The notes under the pieces were generated by a model, which was not told the origin of the DNA, did not search any database, and worked only from the letters and a program-made list of their open reading frames with translations. Shown here piece by piece: positions 20,881 through 33,900 of a stretch of DNA of 64,000 nucleotides. Origin of the DNA: Eledone cirrhosa (lineage: Eukaryota > Mollusca > Cephalopoda > Octopoda > Eledonidae); assembly GCA_964016885.1 (NCBI GenBank), contig OZ024759.1:5280294-5344293 (forward strand), read 5' to 3'. Position 1 is the stretch's first letter, and the number at the start of each line of letters is the position of its first letter. Both the position numbers and the translations under genes were made by a program.

Positions 20881-20945
20881 TATTTTATCTGATGAAAGAG
20901 CACCAAGATTGACTTGGTCGCCCTTGAAATATATATAATAAAATA
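20881..20945 (+). ncRNA. Hammerhead-ribozyme-like fold, copy A
   Basis: All core elements are in order for a type I hammerhead: stem I TATTTTAT (20881-20888) pairs perfectly with ATAAAATA (20938-20945); core CTGATGA 20889-20895; stem II 20896-20907 with 20913-20925 (AAG-GC-A-CCAAG arm, one mismatch and one bulge, ATTGA loop); core GAAA 20926-20929; tiny stem III ATATATAT 20929-20936; cleavage-site residue A20937. Such ribozymes occur in Penelope-like elements and retrozymes. Activity is unproven and stem III (2 bp) is weak on its own. Confidence 0.6.
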
Positions 20946-22128
20946 AATATGCAAAAGTTCTATTTAAATTGTTGGGATACAACAAGCAAATATGTTTATA
21001 ACTGATATAAAGCACTCAACAAGTATTTGGAATAAACATACGATATTAACAATCCTTTTGTATTTTATGTACTCAATTATATTATGTACTATATTGATTT
21101 ATACTTCTCTCTATATGTGAGTATATATGTATATGTGTATATTGACATACATGTACATGTGTTCTATGCATTTTTATGAATATATTGACATACATGTACA
21201 TGCGTTCTATGCATTTTTATGAATATATTGACATACATGTACATGCGTTCTATGCATTTTTATGAATATATGTCTGTCTGTATGTATGCATGCGTGACGC
21301 GAATCTACCAATTGGCCGAGGATGCACACACATGTATATATATGTATATGTAAGAATTGTGTGTGTACATGTACATGTATACCCATACAATTTGATTGCA
21401 GATAGACATAACTAACAGCCATAAATGCATACCAGCTAATCTTATATATTTATATATATATATTAAAAACATTTTTTATAAAAAATATTTTATTTAATAA
21501 CACAAAGGATGGATAACATTAAATTAAAAATTCATTTATGCTTTGTATGTATATATTATATACGTGGTTAGATATGGTGTGTATTTTGTGAGTGTGTGTA
21601 TATATATATATTTATGTGTATTTTTGCGTGTGTGTACGTGTTATATGATATGTAGTTCTCTAGCAATATATAGATTTCTTAATGTTTAGATTCCAATTTT
21701 TAATATATTGATCTCAATTTTTAAACTAAATATCTAATCATAGTTAAACAATGATTAATTTCTCATATTATGTATGTATATTCCATTCATGATTATTAAT
21801 ATTTCTAATTTTATTTATTCATTTCATCTCAATTGTTAAGTTAACTTAATATGACATGACTTAATGTGTTCATTCTTTCCCCTCTCTCTATCTCTATATT
21901 TTTCTCTCTGTCTGGTGTTTTGATATATCTCTCTCGTTTTTCTCTCCTTTTTCTTTCTTTCTGTCTCCCTTTTCTCTCTCTCCGTCCTTTTCCTTATCTG
22001 TAACACAACGACTTATTTTAAAAATACTAATATAAGTAAACAACTCCACTATCCCTGAGTCTTCCAAAAGTAACGGTTGCATTTTGTAAGGGTATGTCAA
22101 TATTTATTTATAAAACTGTTATATATTG
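20946..22128. other. Non-coding spacer between the two hammerhead-like folds
   Basis: AT-rich, without a recognisable reverse transcriptase or other gene. Holds the 43-bp minisatellite at 21141-21269, GT/TA-rich tracts near 21300-21400 and 21590-21650, and a TC-rich tract at 21885-21990 which mirrors the one at 20665-20740 upstream of copy A. Confidence 0.6.
21141..21269. repeat. 43-bp minisatellite, 3 copies
   Basis: Unit ATTGACATACATGTACATG, CGTTCTATGCATTTTTATGA, ATAT starts at 21141, 21184 and 21227; the copies are nearly identical. Confidence 0.92.
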
Positions 22129-22193
22129 TATTTTGTCTGATGAAAGCATACCATAATTTAACATGGTATCCTTGAAATATGTATAATGAAATA
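22129..22193 (+). ncRNA. Hammerhead-ribozyme-like fold, copy B
   Basis: Same layout as copy A, exactly 1248 bp downstream: stem I TATTTTGT (22129-22136) with ATGAAATA (22186-22193), fully paired using two G-T wobbles; CTGATGA 22137-22143; stem II AAGCATACCAT (22144-22154) with ATGGTATCCTT (22163-22173), one C-C mismatch, 8-nt loop; GAAA 22174-22177; stem III 22177-22184; cleavage residue A22185. Stem II differs from copy A at several pairs on both sides, keeping pairing. A partial third copy of the 3' flank (GTATAATAAAATAAATATAG) lies at 22231. Confidence 0.6.
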
Positions 22194-22263
22194 GATATGG
22201 TTTTATAAATATAGTTTCCATTTGTTAATATCGTATAATAAAATAAATATAGTTTTATAAATC

Positions 22264-22650
22264 ATCATCACCGTTTTACGTCCGTTCTTCCATGCTAGCA
22301 TGGGTTAGACGGGTTGTCCTGTTGTGGGCAGTGTCTGGTCGGCTGACCATGCCTTGCTCATACAGGAACTGATTTTGGCTTTTCTACAGCCGGATGCCCT
22401 TCCTAACACCAACCTCATTTACAGTGAGTGTTGCGTGCTTTTTTCCGTGGCGCCCACATGTCCACTTTACAGTGTGGGCTGGGTGCTTTTTCTGTGTGGC
22501 ACCTCCACGACCACTTTGCAGTGGGAGGGTGTGGGGGCATATTGTCTATATGCTTCATCTTGAACCCATGGAAGGTCGGGTACTCTGTATTACTGCGTGA
22601 CGCCAGAGGTCACGGTCGTGTGTCATCATCGCCTTTGAGAGGTGTGTGTT
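22264..22650 (-). mobile_element. 5'-truncated LINE, 3' end only
   Basis: Starts ATCATCATCACCGTTTTACG and CATGCTAGCATGGGTTAGAC (LINE 3' terminus), then CGGATGCCCTTCCTAACACC, and ends in the C-terminal coding segment (CTCTGTATTACTGCGTGACG at 22579, CATCGCCTTTGAGAGGTGTG at 22626). The block TTTACAGTG...GTGCTTTTT...CACC...CCACTTT occurs twice in a row at 22410-22520. Confidence 0.82.
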
Positions 22651-22676
22651 TATATATATATATATATATATATATA

Positions 22677-23800
22677 CAAATAAATTATCGAGAATCGGAA
22701 TCTCGGCCCACGAAATAACGAAACACAATCTTCGAAAAGTGTAGCAAAGTGCTCAATAGTTTGGATAAACCAGAGCTATAACTAATATTTAAATACCAAC
22801 ACACTGAGATAATGCTTAAAATCATTCGCACAGCCGAAAAAACGACCAAGAAAATTCGGGTCAGACAAATAATAAATATATATATATATATTTTTTCTTT
22901 TAACATATATGTGTATATAAAATATATACAGGAACTCCCCAAAAATGTATACACACTTCAACTACAGTCTATGTAAGTGTGTATATATTTTTGGGGGACA
23001 CTGTAATATACATATCATTAAACGTATCTCCTACATGTGTATAAATAAATATACATGTATTTTATTAACAATTTTCTGTAGAATCTGTTAAACATGGAAG
23101 AAAATGTGGAGACTAAATAAAATTAACGTGTTGGTCACATTAACTTAATAATATAACTATATATTAATGAAATATGTCGAAATAAAAGTTGTAATTGTGA
23201 CAAAAATATTGATTCGGTAGTTTATTATGACCAAGATTGAATATTTAATGGAATTAAGTGGAATTTATTAGGAAATAAGACAATAAAACAGTGAAATGTT
23301 GAGGTTAAAAGAGAGAAAAACAAAATGTCCTCTCTTTATAAACTTTAATGTGGTTGAATTAGTAGCGGCTCGGCTTACTAAACTCAGCTCTCTCAAGGGT
23401 TCGAATCTCACGTAGTTTACTATAGTGTCTACAGAGTTATCTCCTACTGCTTTTATATAGTATCACTGTTTATTGTAAAGAGGGCGCTACAATCATTTAC
23501 TAGTGTGACCAATGGTTTGCAGTCTGGCTTACTAACGCCAGGACTAAAGTGTTACATGGTTCCAACCGGGCTGGTTCCTTAATTTTTAAAAAGAGTTATC
23601 ACCCATAGTCTTTCAGAGATTCCTCGAAAGGTGGCGTGGCGATCTGCTTTCATGAGGAGTAGTAAGAGACAATAATATATGTAAGGAGGAGGAGTGAGAG
23701 AGACAAAAACAAAACTGTGTTAATTCTCTCTCCCCCTCGCTTCTTTTACTCTATCTACCTGTTATGTCTTCATTTCACTGTTTTATTGTCTTACTAGCAG
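22677..23800. other. No gene recognised
   Basis: AT-rich. A tRNA-like stretch at 23355-23415 (GTAGCGGCTCGG then GGGTTCGAATCTCACG, a good B-box) may be a SINE head or tRNA relic. The last 60 bp before the gap are TC-rich and do not resemble the satellite unit or the LINE 3' terminus. Confidence 0.5.
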
Positions 23801-24000
23801 NNNNNNNNNNNNNNNNNNNNNNNNNNNNNNNNNNNNNNNNNNNNNNNNNNNNNNNNNNNNNNNNNNNNNNNNNNNNNNNNNNNNNNNNNNNNNNNNNNNN
23901 NNNNNNNNNNNNNNNNNNNNNNNNNNNNNNNNNNNNNNNNNNNNNNNNNNNNNNNNNNNNNNNNNNNNNNNNNNNNNNNNNNNNNNNNNNNNNNNNNNNN
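23801..24000. other. Assembly gap (200 N)
   Basis: Exactly 200 N, a conventional placeholder length, so the true distance is unknown. The left end of the 111-bp array and the LINE 3' terminus expected there are hidden in it. Confidence 0.98.
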
Positions 24001-27000
24001 GTTTTTACCGTGTTGCCTAGACGGCCACATTACAGCGTGGACTGTCTGGCGGGTTTTCTACGGCTGGATGCCCTTCCTAACACCAACCACATTTACAGTG
24101 TGGACTGTCAGGTTTTTACCGTGTTGCCTACACGGCCACATTACAGCGTGGACTGTCTGGCGGGTTTTCTACGGCTGGATGACCTTCCTAACACCAACCA
24201 CATTTACAGTGTGGACTGGGAGGTTTTTACCGTGTTGCCTACAAGGCCACATTACAGCGTGGACTGTCTGGCGGGTTTTCTACGGCTGGATGCCCTTCCT
24301 AACACCAACCACATTTACATTTTGGACTGGGAGATTTTTACCGTGTTGCCTACACGGCCACATTACAGCATGGACTGTCTGGCGGGTTTTCTACGGCTGG
24401 ATGCCCTTCCTAACACCAACCACATTTACAGTGTGGGGCTGGGAGGTTTTTACCGTGTTGCCTACACAGCCACATTACAGCGTGGACTGTCTGGCGGGTT
24501 TTCTACAGCTGGATGCCCTTCCTAACACCAACTACGTTTACAGTGTGGAACTGGGAGGTTTTTACCGTGTTGCCTACACGGCCACATTACAGCGTGGACT
24601 GTCTGGCGGGTTTTCTACGGCTGGATGCCCTTCCTAACACCAACCACATTTACAGTGTGGGCTGGGAGGTTTTTACCGTGTTGCTTACACGGCCACATTA
24701 CAGCGTGGACTGTCTGGCGGGTTTTCTACAGCTGGATGCCCTTCCTAACACCAACTATGCTTACAGTGTGGAACTGGGAGGTTTTTCCGTGTTGCCTACA
24801 CGGCCACATTACAGCGTGGACTGTCTGGCGGGTTTTCTACAGCTGGATGCCCTTCCTAACACCAACCACATTTACAGTGTGGACTGGGAGATTTTTACCG
24901 TGGTGCCCTCACGGCCACATTACATCGTGGACTGTCTGGCGGGTTTTCTACGGCTGGATGCCCTTCCTAACACCAACCACATTTACAGTGTGGGGCTGGG
25001 AGGTTTTTACCGTGTTGCCTACACGGCCACATTACAGCGTGGACTGTCTGGCGGGTTTTCTACGGCTGGATGCCCTTCCTAACACCAACCACATTTACAG
25101 TGTGGGCTGGGAGGTTTTTACCGTGTTGCCTACACGGCCACATTACAGCGTGGACTGTCTGGCGGGTTTTCTACAGCTGGATGCCCTTCCTAACACCAAC
25201 CACATTTACAGTGTGGACTGGGAGATTTTTACCGTGGTGCCTACACGGCCACATTACAGCGTGGACTGTCTGGCGGGTTTTCTACGGCTGGATGCCCTTC
25301 CTAACACCAACCACATTTACAGTGTGGACTGGGAGGTTTTTACCGTGTTGCCTAGACGGCCACATTACAGCGTGGACTGTCTGGCGGGTTTTCTACGGCT
25401 GGATGCCCTTCCTAACACCAACCACATTTACAGTGTGGACTGTCAGGTTTTTACCGTGTTGCCTACACGGCCACATTACAGCGTGGACTGTCTGGCGGGT
25501 TTTCTACGGCTGGATGACCTTCCTAACACCAACCACATTTACAGTGTGGACTGGGAGGTTTTTACCGTGTTGCCTACAAGGCCACATTACAGCGTGGACT
25601 GTCTGGCGGGTTTTCTACGGCTGGATGCCCTTCCTAACACCAACCACATTTACATTTTGGACTGGGAGATTTTTACCGTGTTGCCTACACGGCCACATTA
25701 CAGCATGGACTGTCTGGCGGGTTTTCTACGGCTGGATGCCCTTCCTAACACCAACCACATTTACAGTGTGGGGCTGGGAGGTTTTTACCGTGTTGCCTAC
25801 ACAGCCACATTACAGCGTGGACTGTCTGGCGGGTTTTCTACAGCTGGATGCCCTTCCTAACACCAACTACGTTTACAGTGTGGAACTGGGAGGTTTTTAC
25901 CGTGTTGCCTACACGGCCACATTACAGCGTGGACTGTCTGGCGGGTTTTCTACGGCTGGATGCCCTTCCTAACACCAACCACATTTACAGTGTGGACTGG
26001 GAGGTTTTTACCGTGTTGCCTACAAGGCCACATTACAGCGTGGACTGTCTGTCGGGTTTTCTACGGCTGGATGCCCTTCCTAACACCAATCACATTTACA
26101 GTGTGGACTGGGAGATTTTTACCGTGTTGCCTACACGGCCACATTACAGCGTGGACTGTCTGGCGGGTTTTCTACGGCTGGATGCCCTTCCTAACACCAA
26201 CTACGTTTACAGTGTGGAACTGGGAGGTTTTTAGCGTGTTGCCTACACGGCCACATTACAGCGTGGACTGTCTGGCGGGTTTTCTACAGCTGGATGCCCT
26301 TCCTAACACCAACCACATTTACAGTGTGGACTGGGAGATTTTTACCGTGTTGCCTACACGGCCACATTACAGCGTGGACTGTCTGGCGGGTTTTCTACGG
26401 CTGGATGCCCTTCCTAACACCAACCACATTTACAGTGTGGACTGGGAGGTTTTTACCGTGTTGCCTACACGGCCACATTACAGCGTGGACTGTCTGGCGG
26501 GTTATCTACGGCTTGATGCCCTTCCTAACACCAACCACACTTACAGTGTGGACTGGGAGGTTTTTACCGCGTTGCCTACACGGCCACATTACAGCATGGA
26601 CTGTCTGGCGGGTTTTCTACGGCTGGATGCCCTTCCTAACACCAACCACATTTACAGTGTGGGGCTGGGAGGTTTTTACCGTGTTGCCTACACAGCCACA
26701 TTACAGCGTGGACTGTCTGGCGGGTTTTCTACAGCTGGATGCCCTTCCTAACACCAACTACGTTTACAGTGTGGAACTGGGAGGTTTTTACCGTGTTGCC
26801 TACACGGCCACATTACAGCGTGGACTGTCTGGCGGGTTTTCTACGGCTGGATGCCCTTCCTAACACCAACCACATTTACAGTGTGGGCTGGGAGGTTTTT
26901 ACCGTGTTGCTTACACGGCCACATTACAGCGTGGACTGTCTGGCGGGTTTTCTACAGCTGGATGCCCTTCCTAACACCAACTATGCTTACAGTGTGGAAC

Positions 27001-27900
27001 TGGGAGGTTTTTCCGTGTTGCCTACACGGCCACATTACAGCGTGGACTGTCTGGCGGGTTTTCTACAGCTGGATGCCCTTCCTAACACCAACCACATTTA
27101 CAGTGTGGACTGGGAGATTTTTACCGTGGTGCCCTCACGGCCACATTACATCGTGGACTGTCTGGCGGGTTTTCTACGGCTGGATGCCCTTCCTAACACC
27201 AACCACATTTACAGTGTGGGGCTGGGAGGTTTTTACCGTGTTGCCTACACGGCCACATTACAGCGTGGACTGTCTGGCGGGTTTTCTACGGCTGGATGCC
27301 CTTCCTAACACCAACCACATTTACAGTGTGGGCTGGGAGGTTTTTACCGTGTTGCCTACACGGCCACATTACAGCGTGGACTGTCTGGCGGGTTTTCTAC
27401 AGCTGGATGCCCTTCCTAACACCAACCACATTTACAGTGTGGACTGGGAGATTTTTACCGTGGTGCCTACACGGCCACATTACAGCGTGGACTGTCTGGC
27501 GGGTTTTCTACGGCTGGATGCCCTTCCTAACACCAACCACATTTACAGTGTGGACTGGGAGGTTTTTACCGTGTTGCCTAGACGGCCACATTACAGCGTG
27601 GACTGTCTGGCGGGTTTTCTACGGCTGGATGCCCTTCCTAACACCAACCACATTTACAGTGTGGACTGTCAGGTTTTTACCGTGTTGCCTACACGGCCAC
27701 ATTACAGCGTGGACTGTCTGGCGGGTTTTCTACGGCTGGATGACCTTCCTAACACCAACCACATTTACAGTGTGGACTGGGAGGTTTTTACCGTGTTGCC
27801 TACAAGGCCACATTACAGCGTGGACTGTCTGGCGGGTTTTCTACGGCTGGATGCCCTTCCTAACACCAACCACATTTACATTTTGGACTGGTAGATTTTT
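24001..27900. repeat. 1335-bp and 2226-bp block duplications at the left of the array
   Basis: 24068-24637 recurs at 25403-25972 (offset 1335, 12 units), and 24513-25670 recurs at 26739-27895 (offset 2226, 20 units), sharing rare variants such as GATGACCTTCC, CCCTCACGGCC and CATTTTGGACTGG. Confidence 0.82.
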
Positions 27901-30900
27901 ACCGTGTTGCCTACACGGCCACATTACAGCGTGGACTGACTGGCGGGTTTTCTACAGCTGGATGCTCTTCCTAACACCAACCACATTTACAGTGTGGACT
28001 GGGAGATTTTTACCGTGTTGCCTACACGGCCACATTACAGCGTGGACTATCTGGCGGGTTTTCTACGGCTGGATGCCCTTCCTAACACCAACCACATTTA
28101 GTGTGTGGTTGCGAGGTTTTTACCGTGTTGCCTACACGGCCACATTACAGCGTGGACTGTCTGGCGGGTTTTCTACGGCTGGATGCCCTTCCTAACACCA
28201 ACCACATTTACAGTGTGGGGCTGGGAGGTTTTTACCGTGTTGCCTACACGGCCACATTACAGCGTGGACTGTCTGGCGGGTTTTCTACGGCTGGATGCCC
28301 TTCCTAACACCAACCACATTTACAGTGTGGGCTGGGAGGTTTTTACCGTGTTGCCTACACGGCCACATTACAGCGTGGACTGTCTGGCGGGTTTTCTACA
28401 GCTGGATGCCCTTCCTAACACCAACCACATTTACAGTGTGGACTGGGAGATTTTTACCGTGTTGCCTACACGGCCACGTTACAGCGTGGACTGTCTGGCG
28501 GGTTTTCTACGGCTGGATGCCCTTCCTAACACCAACTACGTTTACAGTGTGGAACTGGGAGGTTTTTAGCGTGTTGCCTACACGGCCACATTACAGCGTG
28601 GACTGTCTGGCGGGTTTTCTACAGCTGGATGCCCTTCCTAACACCAACCACATTTACAGTGTGGACTGGGAGATTTTTACCGTGTTGCCTACACGGCCAC
28701 ATTACAGCGTGGACTGTCTGGCGGGTTTTCTACGGCTGGATGCCCTTCCTAACACCAACCACATTTACAGTGTGGACTGGGAGGTTTTTACCGTGTTGCC
28801 TACACGGCCACATTACAGCGTGGACTGTCTGGCGGGTTATCTACGGCTGGATGCCCTTCCTAACACCAACCACATTTACAGTGTGGACTGGGAGGTTTTT
28901 ACCGCGTTGCCTACACGGCCACATTACAGCGTGGACTGTCTGGCGGGTTTTCTACGGCTGGATGCCCTTCCTAACACCAACCACATTTACAGTGTGGGGC
29001 TGGGAGGTTTTTACCGTGTTGCCTACACAGCCACATTACAGCGTGGACTGTCTGGCGGGTTTTCTACAGCTGGATGCCCTTCCTAACACCAACTACGTTT
29101 ACAGTGTGGAACTGGGTGGTTTTTACCGTGTTGCCTACACGGCCACATTACAGCGTGGACTGTCTGGCGGGTTTTCTACGGCTGGATGCCCTTCCTAACA
29201 CCAACCACATTTACAGTGTGGGCTGGGAGGTTTTTACCGTGTTGCTTACACGGCCACATTACAGCGTGGACTGTCTGGCGGGTTTTCTACAGCTGGATGC
29301 CCTTCCTAACACCAACTACGCTTACAGTGTGGAACTGGGAGGTTTTTTCCGTGTTGCCTACACGGCCACATTACAGCGTGGACTGTCTGGCGGGTTTTCT
29401 ACAGCTGGATGCCCTTCCTAACACCAACCACATTTACAGTGTGGACTGGGAGATTTTTACCGTGTTGCCTACACGGCCACATTACAGCGTGGACTGCCTG
29501 GCGGGTTTTCTACGGCTGGATGCCCTTCCTAACACCAACCACATTTACAGTGTGGACTGGGAGGTTTTTACCGTGTTGCCTACACGGCCACATTACAGCG
29601 GGGACTGTCTGGCGGGTTTTCTACGGCTGGATGCTCTTCCTAACACCAACCACATTTACAGTGTGGACTGGGAGGTTTTTACCGTGTTGCCTACAAGGCC
29701 ACATTACAGCGTGGACTGTCTGGCGGGTTTTCTACGGCTGGATGCCCTTCCTAACACCAACCACATTTCATTGTGGACTGGGAGATTTTTACCGTGTTGC
29801 CTACACGGCCACATTACAGCGTGGACTGACTGGCGGATTTTCTACAGCTGGATGCTCTTCCTAACACCAACCACATTTACAGTGTGGACTGGGAGATTTT
29901 TACCGTGTTGCCTACACGGCCACATTACAGCGTGGACTGTCTGGCGGGTTTTCTACGGCTGGATGCCCTTCCTAACACCAACCACATTTACAGTGTGGGC
30001 TGGGAGGTTTTTACCGTGTTGCCTACACGGCCACAATACAGCGTGGACTGTCTGGCGGGTTTTCTACAGCTGGATGCCCTTCCTAACACCAACTACGGTT
30101 ACAGTGTGGAACTGGGAGGTTTTTTCCGTGTTGCCTACACGGCCACATTACAGCGTGGACTGTCTGGCGGGTTTTCTACAGCTGGATGCCCTTCCTAACA
30201 CCAACCACATTTACAGTGTGGACTGGGAGATTTTTACCGTGTTGCCTACACGGCCACATTACAGCGTGGACTGTCTGGCGGGTTTTCTACGGCTGGATGC
30301 CCTCCCTAACACCAACCACATTTACAGTGTGGACTGGGAGGTTTTTACCGTGTTGCCTACACGGCCACATTACAGCGTGGACTGTCTGGCTGGTTTTCTA
30401 CGGCTGGATGCCATTCCTAACACCAACCACATTTACAGTGTGGACTGGGAGGTTTTTACCCTGTTGCCTACAAGGCCACATTACAGCGTGGACTGTCTGG
30501 CGGGTTTTCTACGGCTGGATGCCCTTCCTAACACCAACCACATTTACATTGTGGACTGGGAGATTTTTACCGTGTTGCCTACACGGCCACATTACAGCGT
30601 GGACTGACTGGCGGGTTTTCTACAGCTGGATGCTCTTCCTAACACCAACCACATTTACAGTGTGGACTGGGAGATTTTTACCGTGTTGCCTACACGGCCA
30701 CATTACAGCGTGGACTATCTGGCGGGTTTTCTACGGCTGGATGCCCTTCCTAACACCAACCACATTTAGTGTGTGGTTGCGAGGTTTTTACCGTGTTGCC
30801 TACACGGCCACATTACAGCGTGGACTGTCTGGCGGGTTTTCTACGGCTGGATGCCCTTCCTAACACCAACTACGTTTACAGTGTGGAACTGGGAGGTTTT

Positions 30901-33900
30901 TAGCGTGTTGCCTACACGGCCACATTACAGCGTGGACTGTCTGGCGGGTTTTCTACAGCTGGATACCCTTCCTAACACCAACCACATTTACAGTGTGGAC
31001 TGGGAGATTTTTACCGTGTTGCCTACACGGCCACATTACAGCGTGGACTGTCTGGCGGGTTTTCTACGGCTGGATGCCCTTCCTAACACCAACCACATTT
31101 ACAGTGTGGACTGGGAGGTTTTTACCGTGTTGCCTACACGGCCACATTACAGCGTGGACTGTCTGGCGGGTTATCTACGGCTGGATGCCCTTCCTAACAC
31201 CAACCACATTTACAGTGTGGACTGGGAGGTTTTTACCGCGTTGCCTACACGGCCACATTACAGCGTGGACTGTCTGGCGGGTTTTCTACGGCTGGATGCC
31301 CTTCCTAACACCAACCACATTTACAGTGTGGGGCTGGGAGGTTTTTACCGTGTTGCCTACACAGCCACATTACAGCGTGGACTGTCTGGCGGGTTTTCTA
31401 CAGCTGGATGCCCTTCCTAACACCAACTACGTTTACAGTGTGGAACTGGGAGGTTTTTACCGTGTTGCCTACACGGCCACATTACAGCGTGGACTGTCTG
31501 GCGGGTTTTCTACGGCTGGATGCCCTTCCTAACACCAACCACATTTAGTGTGTGGGGCTGGGAGGTTTTTACCGTGTTGCCTGCACAGCCACATTACAGC
31601 GTGGACTGTCTGGCGGGTTTTCTACAGCTGGATGCCCTTCCTAACACCAACTACGCTTACAGTGTGGAACTGGGAGGTTTTTTCCGTGTTGCCTACACGG
31701 CCACATTACAGCGTGGACTGTCTGGCGGGTTTTCTACAGCTGGATGCCCTTCCTAACATCAACCACATTTACAGTGTGGACTGGGAGGTTTTACCGTGTT
31801 GCCTACACGGCCACATTACAGCGTGGACTGTCTGGCGGGTTTTCTACGGCTGGATGCCCTTCCTAACACCAACCACATTTACAGTGTGGACTGGGAGGTT
31901 TTTACCGTGTTGCCTACACGGCCACATTACAGCGTGGACTGTCTGGCGGGTTTTCTACGGCTGGATGCCCTTCGTAACACCAACCACATTTACAGTGTGG
32001 GGCTGGGAGGTTTTTACCGTGTTGCCTACACGGCCACATTACAGCGTGGACTGTCTGGCGGGTTTTCTACAGCTGGATGCCCTTCCTAACACCAACCACA
32101 TTTACAGTGTGGACTGGGAGATTTTTACCGTGTTGCCTACACGGCCACATTACAGCGTGGACTGCCTGGCGGGTTTTCTACGGCTGGATGCCCTTCCTAA
32201 CACCAACCACATTTACAGTGTGGACTGGGAGGTTTTTACCGTGTTGCCTACACGGCCACATTACAGCGTGGACTGTCTGGCGGGTTTTCTACGGCTGGAT
32301 GCTCTTCCTAACACCAACCACATTTACAGTGTGGACTGGGAGGTTTTTACCGTGTTGCCTACAAGGCCACATTACAGCGTGGACTGTCTGGCGGGTTTTC
32401 TACGGCTGGATGCCCTTCCTAACACCAACCACATTTCATTGTGGACTGGGAGATTTTTACCGTGTTGCCTACACGGCCACATTACAGCGTGGACTGACTG
32501 GCGGATTTTCTACAGCTGGATGCTCTTCCTAACACCAACCACATTTACAGTGTGGACTGGGAGATTTTTACCGTGTTGCCTACACGGCCACATTACAGCG
32601 TGGACTGTCTGGCGGGTTTTCTACGGCTGGATGCCCTTCCTAACACCAACCACATTTACAGTGTGGGCTGGGAGGTTTTTACCGTGTTGCCTACACGGCC
32701 ACAATACAGCGTGGACTGTCTGGCGGGTTTTCTACAGCTGGATGCCCTTCCTAACACCAACCACATTTACAGTGTGGACTGGGAGATTTTTACCGTGTTG
32801 CCTACACGGCCACATTACAGCGTGGACTGTCTGGCGGGTTTTCTACGGCTGGATGCCCTCCCTAACACCAACCACATTTACAGTGTGGACTGGGAGGTTT
32901 TTACCGTGTTGCCTACACGGCCACATTACAGCGTGGACTGTCTGGCTGGTTTTCTACGGCTGGATGCCATTCCTAACACCAACCACATTTACAGTGTGGA
33001 CTGGGAGGTTTTTACCGTGTTGCCTACAAGGCCACATTACAGCGTGGACTGTCTGGCGGGTTTTCTACGGCTGGATGCCCTTCCTAGCACCAACCACATT
33101 TACATTGTGGACTGGGAGATTTTTACCGTGTTGCCTACACGGCCACATTACAGCGTGGACTGACTGGCGGGTTTTCTACAGCTGGATGCTCTTCCTAACA
33201 CCAACCACATTTACAGTGTGGACTGGGAGATTTTTACCGTGTTGCCTACACGGCCACATTACAGCGTGGACTGTCTGGCGGGTCTTCTACGGCTGGATGC
33301 CCTTCCTAACACCAACCACATTTAGTGTGGAGTTGGGAGGTTTTTACCGTGTTGCCTACACGGCCACATTACAGCGTGGTCTGTCTGGCGGGTTTTCTAC
33401 GGCTGGATGCCCTTCCTAACACCAAGCACATTTACAGTGTGGGCTGGGAGGTTTTTACCGTGTTGCCTACACGGCCACATTACAGCGTGGACTGTATGGC
33501 GGGCTTTCTACGGCTGGATGCCCTTCCTAACACCAACCACATTTACATTGTGGACTGGGAGATTTTTACCGTGTTGCATACACGGCCACATTACAGCGTG
33601 GACTGACTGGCGGGTTTTCTACAGCTGGATGCTCTTCCTAACACCAACCACATTTACAGTGTGGACTGGGAGATTTTTACCGTGTTGCCTACACGGCCAC
33701 ATTACAGCGTGGACTGTCTGGCGGGTTTTCTACGGCTGGATGCCCTTCCTAACACCAACCACATTTACAGTGTGGGGCTGGGAGGTTTTTACCGTGTTGC
33801 CTACACGGCCACATTACAGCGTGGACTGTCTGGCGGGTTTTCTACGGCTGGATGCCCTTCCTAACACCAACCACATTTACAGTGTGGGCTGGGAGGTTTT

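Noticed and set aside
23355..23415. Functional tRNA gene
   Set aside because: A good B-box but no convincing cloverleaf with a 7-bp acceptor stem by eye; more likely a SINE head or tRNA relic.
31548..33419. 623-codon open frame in the array as a repeat protein
   Set aside because: It follows from the 37-codon period of non-coding LINE 3' UTR units; overlapping frames are open equally, there is no start context, and 110/112-bp units switch frames.
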